DNA from: PALSA-505 sp036501145
Lineage (GTDB): Bacteria; Actinomycetota; Actinomycetes; Streptosporangiales; Streptosporangiaceae
Direction of reading: 5' to 3'
Length of the DNA stretch: 64,000 bases
Assembly: GCA_036501145.1 (NCBI GenBank)
Contig: DASYAV010000133.1
Coordinates: 124,001 to 188,000, forward strand
The notes under the pieces are model-generated. The model had not been told where the DNA came from, did not search any database, and worked only from the letters and a program-made list of their open reading frames with translations. Shown here one piece after another: positions 57,477 to 64,000 of the stretch; the first letter of the stretch is position 1; the number at the start of each line of letters is the position of its first letter. A program made the position numbers and the translations under genes.

Positions 57477-58271
57477 ATGGACGAGCAGGCGGCCGGTGCC
57501 TACCTGGCCAGGATCGGGGTGCCCCGCCCGGCGGCACTGGACCCGGCGGTGCTGGACCCGGCGGTGCTGGACGCGGCGAGGCTGCGCACGCTGCACCGGG
57601 CGCACCTGATGGCGGTGCCGTTCGAGAACCTCAGCATCCACCTGTCCGAGCCGATCTCGCTGGCCGGCCCGGACCTGCTGGACAAGGTCGTGACCAGGCG
57701 GCGCGGCGGCTTCTGCTACGAGCTCAACGGGGTCTTCGCGCTGCTGCTCGAGGCCCTGGGCGCGCGGGTGGACCGGCTCGCGGCGCGGGTGCAGGGTGAG
57801 GGCGGCCTCGGGCCGCCGTTCGACCACCTGGCCCTGGTCGTCCACCTGGCCGACGGGACCGGCCCGTGGCTGGCCGACGTGGGGTTCGGCAGCCACAGCG
57901 GTTACCCGCTGGACTTCGGCCGCCGGGACGAGCAGGACGATCCCGCGGGGCTGTTCCTGCTGGCCGACGCCGCCGACGGCGACGTGGACGTGATCAAGAA
58001 CGGGGCGCCGCAGTACCGGATGGAGAGCCGGCCCCGGTCGCTGCGGGATTTCGTGCCGACCTGCTGGTGGCAGCAGACCTCACCAGACTCCCACTTCACC
58101 CAGAGCACCATCTGCTCCCGGCTCACCGGCGACGGCCGGATCTCACTCAGCGGCCGCACGCTGATCCGCACCACCGGCGGCACCCGCACCGAGCAGCGGC
58201 TGGCCGAGGCGGACGTGCTGGCCGCCTACCGCGACCACTTCGGGATCGTGCTGGACCGCATCCCGGGTTAG
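57477..58271 (+). CDS. nat: Arylamine N-acetyltransferase
   Basis: 264 residues with the full NAT triad: Cys80 in RRGGFCYELN, His117 in PPFDHLAL, Asp134 in WLADVGFG. It moves acetyl from acetyl-CoA to arylamines and hydrazines, and related proteins act in ansamycin cyclisation and lipid metabolism. ATG 57477 was chosen because the family begins here. Three 15-bp repeats (57537-57581) code LDPAVLDPAVLDAAR near the N-terminus. Confidence 0.93.
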   Translation: MDEQAAGAYLARIGVPRPAALDPAVLDPAVLDAARLRTLHRAHLMAVPFENLSIHLSEPISLAGPDLLDKVVTRRRGGFCYELNGVFALLLEALGARVDRLAARVQGEGGLGPPFDHLALVVHLADGTGPWLADVGFGSHSGYPLDFGRRDEQDDPAGLFLLADAADGDVDVIKNGAPQYRMESRPRSLRDFVPTCWWQQTSPDSHFTQSTICSRLTGDGRISLSGRTLIRTTGGTRTEQRLAEADVLAAYRDHFGIVLDRIPG

Positions 58272-58298
58272 CGCACCGCTGCCCCACGGGGCGGGCGG

Positions 58299-58646
58299 TC
58301 AGTCCTTGTGCTGCAGGGTGTACCGGATCGTCTGCAGCCTGATCTGGCCGTCGGCGAAGATGAACGTGTCGATGCCGTCGTCCACCCTGGTGTGGGGGGC
58401 GTCGGCGGTCCACTCCAGGAACAGCACGTCGCCCTCGTAGATCTGCGTCGGGAGGCTCCAGGCTGCGTCCGGCACGTCCGCGAGCAGCTGGGTGAACCCC
58501 TCCCGTACACCGCTCTTGCCTCGCTTGACCCCGGCTGGAGTGATGAACACGGCATCGTCGGAGTAGTCGGCGACGATCTCCTCCAGGTCGCCGGCACCGA
58601 GCGCCTGGGCATGGTGGGCGAAGACTTCCTCGGGTGTACGCGCCAT
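58299..58646 (-). CDS. SnoaL/NTF2-like protein
   Basis: 115 residues with the NTF2-like cone fold: EEVFAHHAQALGAGDLEEIVADYSDDAVFITP, REGFTQLLADVP, GDVLFLEWTADA and a C-terminal IRLQTIRYTLQ strand. Members are small enzymes or binding proteins of many kinds; function cannot be set. ATG 58646 is preceded by GGAGAGGAG. Confidence 0.85.
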   Translation of the reverse strand: MARTPEEVFAHHAQALGAGDLEEIVADYSDDAVFITPAGVKRGKSGVREGFTQLLADVPDAAWSLPTQIYEGDVLFLEWTADAPHTRVDDGIDTFIFADGQIRLQTIRYTLQHKD

Positions 58647-58789
58647 CGCTGGTCTCCTCTCCGGCGCCGCGTTCTCGGCCTCGGGCGGCCGGGCCTGAGG
58701 CCCCGGCCGCCCCGGCTTCAGGGACACCCGGACCCACGCTACGGCGGGCCGGCCGTCGGCGGAAGGGGCCGGGCATCTAGCCTGGAGCG

Positions 58790-60150
58790 TTGACTACTCC
58801 CCGCTCTGAAGAAGGACGGGGACTCCGGCCGTCACCGGCCGGAGTTCCTGTTTCACCGCCGACCGCACCCGGGAGGACCCGGAGTGTCTGACATCAGCTC
58901 CGCAGGCATCACCCGGGGAGTCCCGGGCTACGGCAAGACCTGCCGCAAGAATGTTCTTCGCGGCGTTGACATCCCGGTCGTGCCGGGTGCCGCAGGACGG
59001 GCACACCCAGTGGCGCGTGCCCAGGCTCAGCTCGGCGAGCCGGTGCCCGCACGCCGAGCAGGTCTTCGAGGACGGATACCAGCGGTCAATCACGATCAAG
59101 CGGCGCCCGGCCCGTTGGCACTTGTACTCCAGCTGCCGCCGGAACTCGCCCCACCCGCAGTCCGAGATCACCTTGGCAAGACTGTGGTTGCGGACCATGT
59201 TTTTGACGGCGAGGTCCTCGATCACGATCGTGTCGTTGTCCCGGATGAGCTGGGTCGAGGCGCGGTGCAGGAAATCCTCCCTGGCGGCGCGGACCTTTCG
59301 GTGCGCGCGGGCCACCTTCGCCCTCGCCTTGGCCCGGTTGGCCGAGCCGCGCTGGCAGCGGGCCAGCCGCCGCTGGTAGCGGGCCAGATTACAGGCCTTG
59401 CGCGCCAGGTGCCGCGGGTTCGGCATCTTCGTGCCGTCGCTGGTCGATGCGAAGTCCCGCACGCCCAGGTCGACGCCGACGGCGGCACCGGTGGCCGGGA
59501 GCGGCACCGGATCGGGCACGTCGGCGTGCAGGGTCACGAACCACCGGCCGCACGGCTCGCGGGACACGGTCACCGACGTCGGGTTCAGGGCGGCTACCTC
59601 AACGTCGGGCCAGGACCAGACGAACCGCAGCGGGTCGCTCATCTTGGCCAGCCGCAGCACGCCGCCGCGCAGGGTGAACGCACTGCGCGTGTAACTGGCG
59701 GACTGCCTGCCACGGCGGGACTTGAACCGGGGGTAGCGGGCCCGCTTGGCGAAGAACGCGGCGAAGGCGGCGTGCTGGTGCCGCAGCGCCTGCTGCAGCG
59801 GCACCGAGGACACCTCATTCAGGAACGCCAGACCCGGCTCCTTCTTCATCACGGTCAGCGCCCGGTCGGTTTCCGCATACGAGGCACCCTTCCGCTCTGC
59901 CGCATAGCGGGCGTTCCGGGCCGCGAGGGTGCGGTTCCACACCACACGCACACAGCCGAAGGTGCGGGCGAGGACCGCCTGCTGCGCCTGGTCCGGGTAG
60001 AGTCGGCACCGGTATGCCGTCCGCATGGTGACAGTCTCGCACACACGTTCGTAAAACAGTCGCAGACGCGCCATACGGGCTGCGCCTTTTCCCTCCCCCG
60101 CTCTACGGTGCGCCGGTTCCTTCCCCAGCCTGAAGCCCTTGGCATCCTCC
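58790..60150 (-). mobile_element. IS605-type element carrying tnpB only
   Basis: The right end is defined by the hairpin CCCCG...CGGGG (58799-58821) followed on the - strand by GAGTAGTCAA ending at 58790, the usual IS200/IS605 right-end form. No tnpA is present, so the element is not able to move by itself. The left end is not defined; a hairpin-like TTCAGGCTGGGGA in 60120-60145 is a candidate. The guide (omega) RNA should lie over the 3' end of tnpB and the right end. Confidence 0.75.
58794..60026 (-). CDS. tnpB: TnpB RNA-guided nuclease (IS605 OrfB)
   Basis: 410 residues from ATG 60026. The RuvC-like active site is complete: Asp186 (VGVDLGVRDF), Glu270 (IVIEDLAVKNM), Asp352 (HDRDVNAAKN), with a zinc ribbon CSACGHR...CPSCGTR between the last two. 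N-terminal helix-turn-helix and OrfB_IS605 domains are present (TAYRCRLYPDQAQQAVLARTFGC). TnpB is the ancestor of Cas12 and cuts DNA under an omega RNA made from its own 3' region. The nuclease appears intact. A longer frame upstream is possible but unlikely. Confidence 0.92.
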   Translation of the reverse strand: MRTAYRCRLYPDQAQQAVLARTFGCVRVVWNRTLAARNARYAAERKGASYAETDRALTVMKKEPGLAFLNEVSSVPLQQALRHQHAAFAAFFAKRARYPRFKSRRGRQSASYTRSAFTLRGGVLRLAKMSDPLRFVWSWPDVEVAALNPTSVTVSREPCGRWFVTLHADVPDPVPLPATGAAVGVDLGVRDFASTSDGTKMPNPRHLARKACNLARYQRRLARCQRGSANRAKARAKVARAHRKVRAAREDFLHRASTQLIRDNDTIVIEDLAVKNMVRNHSLAKVISDCGWGEFRRQLEYKCQRAGRRLIVIDRWYPSSKTCSACGHRLAELSLGTRHWVCPSCGTRHDRDVNAAKNILAAGLAVARDSPGDACGADVRHSGSSRVRSAVKQELRPVTAGVPVLLQSGE

Positions 60151-60160
60151 GGAGTTCGAG

Positions 60161-61504
60161 GTGAGTTTCCCGGTGATCCCGAAGAGCGGAACACCCGCGC
60201 GGCAGCAGCCCGACTGGCCGGACCGCGCCCGGCTGGAGGCCGTCGTGCAGCAGCTGGAGCGGCTGCCGCCGCTGGTCTTCGCGGGCGAGTGCGACCAGCT
60301 CAAGCAGCGGCTGGCCGCGGTGGCGCGGGGCGAGGCGTTCCTGCTGCAGGGCGGCGACTGCGCGGAGACGTTCGCCGGCGCGACCGCGGACGGGGTGCGG
60401 GCCAAGCTCAGGACGCTGCTGCAGATGGCCGTGGTGCTCACCTACGCCGCCAGCGTCCCGGTGGTGAAGGTGGGCCGGATGGCCGGCCAGTTCGCCAAGC
60501 CACGGTCAGCGGCCACCGAACACCGGGACGGCGTCGAGCTCCCGGTGTACCGGGGGGACGCGGTCAACAGCCTGGAATTCACCGCGCAGGCGCGGCGGCA
60601 CGACCCAGGCCGGCTGCTGGACGCCTACCACTGCTCGGCGGTCACGCTGAACCTGTGCCGGGCCTTCGCCGGCGGCGGCTACGCGGACCTGCGGCAGGTG
60701 CACGCCTGGAACCAGGACTTCGTCGCGGGCAGCCCGGCCGGACAGCGCTATGAGCGGCTGGCCGCCGAGATCGACCGGGCGATCGAGTTCATGCACGCCT
60801 GCGGGGTGGACCCTGAGGAGACCCACGCGGTCGAGATCTACTCCAGCCACGAGGCCCTGCTGCTTGACTACGAACGGGCTCTGACCAGGACGGACTCACG
60901 CACCGGGGAACTGTACGACGTGTCCGCTCACCTGCTGTGGATCGGCGAGCGGACCCGCGCGACCGTCGGCGCGCACGTCGAGTTCGCCCGGCAGATCCGC
61001 AACCCCGTGGCGGTGAAACTCGGCCCCTCGGCCGACCCGGGCGAGGTGCTCGCGCTGATCGACGCGCTCGACCCGGACCGGGAGCCTGGCCGGCTCACGC
61101 TGGTCGCCCGGATGGGCGCCGGGCGGGTGCGTGACGCGCTGCCGCCACTGGTCGAGCGCGTGACCGCGCACGGGGCGCAGGTCGCCTGGGTGTGCGACCC
61201 GATGCACGGCAACACGTTCGAGGCCCCAGACGGGCACAAGACCCGGCGGTTCGACGACGTGGTGGACGAGGTGGCCGGTTTCTTCGAGGTGCACCGGGCG
61301 CTCGGCACCCACCCCGGCGGCATCCACATCGAGTTCACCGGCGACGACGTGACCGAGTGCGTCGGCGGCGGGCACCCGGTGACCGAAAGCGACCTGAACC
61401 ACCGGTACGAGACGGCCTGCGACCCGCGGCTCAACCGCAGCCAGTCCCTCGACCTGGCCTTCCTGGTCGCCGACATGTACCGGCAGCAGCACGGCGCCAG
61501 TTAG
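60161..61504 (+). CDS. aroG: Class II DAHP synthase
   Basis: 447 residues of the plant-type (AroA II) 3-deoxy-D-arabino-heptulosonate-7-phosphate synthase, the first step of the shikimate pathway (PEP plus erythrose-4-phosphate). Motifs: PPLVFAGECDQL, FLLQGGDCAETF, KVGRMAGQFAKPRS, GIHIEFTGDDVTEC and DPRLNRSQSLDLAF. Metal-binding Cys (GGDCAE), His and Asp are kept. GTG 60161 is preceded by GGAG. The TnpB element lies directly upstream, so the native promoter may have been replaced or displaced. Confidence 0.95.
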   Translation: MSFPVIPKSGTPARQQPDWPDRARLEAVVQQLERLPPLVFAGECDQLKQRLAAVARGEAFLLQGGDCAETFAGATADGVRAKLRTLLQMAVVLTYAASVPVVKVGRMAGQFAKPRSAATEHRDGVELPVYRGDAVNSLEFTAQARRHDPGRLLDAYHCSAVTLNLCRAFAGGGYADLRQVHAWNQDFVAGSPAGQRYERLAAEIDRAIEFMHACGVDPEETHAVEIYSSHEALLLDYERALTRTDSRTGELYDVSAHLLWIGERTRATVGAHVEFARQIRNPVAVKLGPSADPGEVLALIDALDPDREPGRLTLVARMGAGRVRDALPPLVERVTAHGAQVAWVCDPMHGNTFEAPDGHKTRRFDDVVDEVAGFFEVHRALGTHPGGIHIEFTGDDVTECVGGGHPVTESDLNHRYETACDPRLNRSQSLDLAFLVADMYRQQHGAS

Positions 61505-61533
61505 CGGCTAGGCCAGGCGGCAGAGCCCAGGCA

Positions 61534-61576
61534 GAAAAAGAGCCGCTGCCGCGGGCGTGGCCTCCGCGGCAGCGGC
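61534..61576 (-). terminator. Intrinsic terminator of the 108-residue gene
   Basis: Perfect 13-bp stem (61542-61554 with 61564-61576), followed on the - strand by TCTTTTTCTG. It lies about 57 nt past the stop at 61633. Confidence 0.85.
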
Positions 61577-61632
61577 GCGCATGGACCCACCGCTGGGTGC
61601 TGTGTGCCTACCGGGGAAACGCCTGGTGGCGA

Positions 61633-61959
61633 TCACCACGCCCCGGACATGGCACGGCCCATGGTGGCGGCTTCCTCTTCGGCAAGTGCGCCGCAGAGTT
61701 CCCCGGGCCCAGGTCCATGCACGGTCGCCGCCTGACCGCGCGCCCAGGACTGCGTTCGTGTCGCATACCACCAACCGGCATCCGACACCCATACGTGATA
61801 GCCAGGATGAGCAAGCTCGATCTGCCGGGCGAGATCTGCGTTTCCGGCCAGATGCGGAGCCCCCGTTCCTCGAGGGGCCCGCTGCCGGCCGGCCGCCGCA
61901 GGCAGATTCCCGGCACCGGCCGGTATCCCAGCGGGGATAGCTGCTGGCTCGGGGATCAT
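61633..61959 (-). CDS. Small unknown protein
   Basis: 108 residues from ATG 61959 (GGGAGG upstream). The N-terminal 50 residues are Ala/Pro-rich; the C-terminal half (ARQIELAHPGYHVWVSDAGW, then WYATRTQSW and a GELCGALAEEEA helix) has the pattern of small actinomycete proteins often found beside XRE/DUF397 genes. It ends with a clear terminator, which supports it as a real transcription unit. Function unknown. Confidence 0.7.
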   Translation of the reverse strand: MIPEPAAIPAGIPAGAGNLPAAAGRQRAPRGTGAPHLAGNADLARQIELAHPGYHVWVSDAGWWYATRTQSWARGQAATVHGPGPGELCGALAEEEAATMGRAMSGAW

Positions 61960-62174
61960 GACCGCGGCACCTCCCGGTGTTGATTCACCACCGCAGGACT
62001 GCAATGCCGACACAAACTTGGTAATTCGTCCAAAACGCCTGAGTCCACAGCTGTTTGTCAGGATCGTCATGAACAAGTCTCATGGTGTACTCTCCGGTAA
62101 CGTGGCGCAAGGGTGCCGCAGCGGCGGGTACACGCCGCCTGGCGGTTTACCGCCATCTCCAGCGGAGGCGTCCG

Positions 62175-63158
62175 ATGTTCACAGCCCTCGGCCTGTCCCC
62201 CAGCGAAGAGAGCCTCTACACGGTTCTCATCCACAATCCGCGGTCCACGGTGGCCGAGCTGGCCGCCTACGCGACCAGTTCCTCCCAGCAGGCGACCAGG
62301 GACCTGAACCGGCTGGTCGGCATCGGCCTGGCCAACCGGCTGCCGGGAAAGCAGGCCCGCTACATCGCGGTCGCCCCTGACATCGCCATCGAGCCGCTGC
62401 TGGCCAAGCAGGAGGACATGCTGCGGCAGGCACGGCAGGTGAGCCGGGAGCTGCTGAAGGCCTTCCAGGAAACCTCGCGGCAGGAGCACCCGGCCGAGCT
62501 GGTGGAGATCATCACCGGGGAGAGCAACATCCGTACCCGGACCGACCAGTTGCCGGACGCGGCCACCAGCCAGATCCGCGGCTTCGACCGGCCGCCATAC
62601 GTCCAGTCTCTGGACGAGAACGAGGTGGAGGCGGACCGGATCCGGGAGGGGATCAGCTACCGGGTCATCTACAGCGCGCAGGCGGTGATGTGGCCGGGCC
62701 GGCTGGAGAACGACATCCGGGCGGCGGTCGCGGCCGGCGAGCAGGCCCGCGTGCGGCCCGACCTGCCCACCAAGGTGTGGATCGTGGACGACAAGCTGGC
62801 GCTGATCCCCATCAGGATGGGGCAGCACGCCATCGAGGCCTCGTTCATCGTGCGCCCGTGCGGCCTGCTCAACGCGCTCATCGCGCTGTTCGAGGCCGAG
62901 TGGGAGCGGGCCATACCGCTGCGCGCCTACCTCGGCGCCACGCCGCAGAACGGCGAGGCCGACGCCGGTGACCCCGACGAGACCAGGACGGCGGTGCTGT
63001 CCTGCCTGGCCGCCGGGCTGACCGACGAGGGCATCGCCCGCTCGCTGGGCTGCAGCCTGCGCACCGCGCAGCGGCACATCCGGCGGCTCATGCAGGAACT
63101 GCACGTGACCAGCCGGTTCCAGGCCGGCATGGAAGCCCGCCAGCGGGGCTGGGTGTGA
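62175..63158 (+). CDS. TrmB-like/LuxR-type regulator
   Basis: 327 residues: an N-terminal TrmB-like winged helix (ALGLSPSEESLYTVLIHNP; VAELAAYATSSSQQATRDLNRL), a central domain of about 180 residues that probably senses a ligand, and a C-terminal LuxR-type helix-turn-helix (GLTDEGIARSLGCSLRTAQRHIRRLMQEL). Such two-HTH regulators are common in actinomycete secondary-metabolism loci. GGAGG precedes ATG 62175. Its stop overlaps the start of the decarboxylase gene, so the two are co-expressed. Confidence 0.85.
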   Translation: MFTALGLSPSEESLYTVLIHNPRSTVAELAAYATSSSQQATRDLNRLVGIGLANRLPGKQARYIAVAPDIAIEPLLAKQEDMLRQARQVSRELLKAFQETSRQEHPAELVEIITGESNIRTRTDQLPDAATSQIRGFDRPPYVQSLDENEVEADRIREGISYRVIYSAQAVMWPGRLENDIRAAVAAGEQARVRPDLPTKVWIVDDKLALIPIRMGQHAIEASFIVRPCGLLNALIALFEAEWERAIPLRAYLGATPQNGEADAGDPDETRTAVLSCLAAGLTDEGIARSLGCSLRTAQRHIRRLMQELHVTSRFQAGMEARQRGWV

Positions 63159-64000
63159 CCGGCACCACCCGCGGCGGACGGGAGCCGCTGGCCGCCAGCG
63201 CGCCGCTGCTGGCTGCATACCTGGCGGCCGCGTCCCGGGACCGCGCCCCGTTTTCGGTGCCCGGGCACAAGGGCCGGAGCGAAGCGCTGGACACCGGGCT
63301 CGGCCTGGCCGCCGACACCGATGTCCCGCTCTTCGGCGGCCTGGACGCGATGAAGCTCACCGCCGGCACGCTGACCAGAGCCGAGGCGCTGGCCGCGGAA
63401 CTGTGGCAGGCGGACTGGTGCCGGTTCAGCGTGGGCGGCGCCACGCAGGCCAACCAGGCCCTGCTGCTGGCCGCGGGCCGGCCGGGCGATCAGGTGATCA
63501 TGGCACGCAGCATCCACCGGTCGGTGTTCAGCGGGCTGGTGCTGGCCGGGCTGCGGCCGGTGTGGCTGCCACCGCGCAGCGACCCGGTCAGCACGCTGCC
63601 GCTCGGGCCGGACCCGGCCGGGCTCGCGGCCGCCTTCGACGCCGCTCCGGGCGCGGTGGCGGTATGGATAACCGAGCCCAGCTACCTGGGCACGGTCGCC
63701 GACGTCGCCGGGCTGGCCGAGGTGGCGCACGCGCGCGGGGCACCACTGCTGGTGGACCAGGCGTGGGGGGCGCATTTCGGCTTCGCCGGCGGCTACCCTC
63801 CGCACGCGCTGGCGGCCGGCGCGGACGCCATGGTGATCAGCACGCACAAGATGCTGCCCGCCTACAGCCAGGCCGCGCTGGTGCTGGCCCGGGACGGGTA
63901 CCTGCCGCCGGGGCGGCTGGCGGCGGCGTTCGACGCCACCAACACCACCAGCCCGGCCGGCGCCATCCTGGCCAGCTCCGACGGCGCCCGTGCGCTACTG
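63155..64000 (+). CDS. Orn/Lys/Arg decarboxylase-family enzyme (partial)
   Basis: Gene cut by the right window edge; 282 codons visible from GTG 63155, which overlaps the regulator's TGA by 4 nt (GTGA). PLP fold type I group III features: PFSVPGHKGR near the start, SVGGATQANQALLLAAG for cofactor phosphate, Asp in LLVDQAWGAHFGF, and Lys232 in STHKMLPAYSQ for the Schiff base. Bacterial members decarboxylate arginine, lysine or ornithine; short standalone forms are common in actinomycetes. Which amino acid is used is unknown. Confidence 0.88.
   Translation, partial: MTGTTRGGREPLAASAPLLAAYLAAASRDRAPFSVPGHKGRSEALDTGLGLAADTDVPLFGGLDAMKLTAGTLTRAEALAAELWQADWCRFSVGGATQANQALLLAAGRPGDQVIMARSIHRSVFSGLVLAGLRPVWLPPRSDPVSTLPLGPDPAGLAAAFDAAPGAVAVWITEPSYLGTVADVAGLAEVAHARGAPLLVDQAWGAHFGFAGGYPPHALAAGADAMVISTHKMLPAYSQAALVLARDGYLPPGRLAAAFDATNTTSPAGAILASSDGARALL

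Overview
The window comes from the chromosome of a very GC-rich actinomycete. The signs are Lsr2, several F420/flavin LLM-family oxidoreductases, a mycothiol-dependent (MDMPI/DinB) enzyme, a WhiJ-like XRE/DUF397 pair, a standalone LigD polymerase, a SAM-IV riboswitch, and the frequent use of GTG starts and apparently leaderless mRNAs. I cannot name a genus from sequence alone; the Streptosporangiales or a neighbouring order would fit.

Layout. 0-10 kb: a xi-class glutathione-transferase-like gene cut by the window edge; 1.4 kb without a gene; lsr2; a trehalose-6-phosphate synthase/HAD phosphatase/LLM oxidoreductase run; a secreted phospholipase-D-like protein; YihY; and a secreted beta-propeller protein. 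10-13.2 kb: a PEBP protein, an XRE regulator fused to a periplasmic-binding-like domain, and the remains of a molybdate/tungstate-type ABC operon. 13.2-16 kb: an unidentified structured RNA with its own promoter and terminator, then a secreted S53 peptidase. 15.8-22 kb: two regulator/transporter loci (ArsR-MFS-reductase; HxlR facing MFS-PanE-LLM), each with a perfect palindromic operator lying on the promoter. 22-28.5 kb: PLP decarboxylase, zinc-ribbon membrane protein, arginine deiminase, a small zinc-ribbon/HTH protein and isochorismate synthase.

28.5-36.4 kb is an accessory island with visibly lower GC in its core. It holds an XRE (frameshifted)/DUF397 pair, three small coupled unknown genes, and a one-strand set in the order polymerase-beta-type nucleotidyltransferase, unknown protein, membrane protein, OLD-family ATPase/TOPRIM nuclease. 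A diverged 114-bp element sits upstream of the first gene of this set and again upstream of the nuclease, and a 139-bp palindrome closes the island. This looks like an uncharacterised conflict/defence system and is the most interesting part of the window.

36.4-54.3 kb returns to ordinary chromosome: MFS exporters, a two-component system, glutamine amidotransferase, LigD polymerase, SDRs, DUF2237, MDMPI, P1 (DmpA) peptidase, a rifampin-phosphotransferase-like PEP-utilising enzyme, DUF899, YccF and a P-loop kinase. 54.3-64 kb: two dead gene fragments, a SAM-IV riboswitch driving a class-V aminotransferase, a trypsin-like secreted protease, arylamine N-acetyltransferase, an IS605-type tnpB without tnpA next to aroG (class II DAHP synthase), and a TrmB/LuxR-type regulator overlapping an Orn/Lys/Arg decarboxylase that runs off the right edge.
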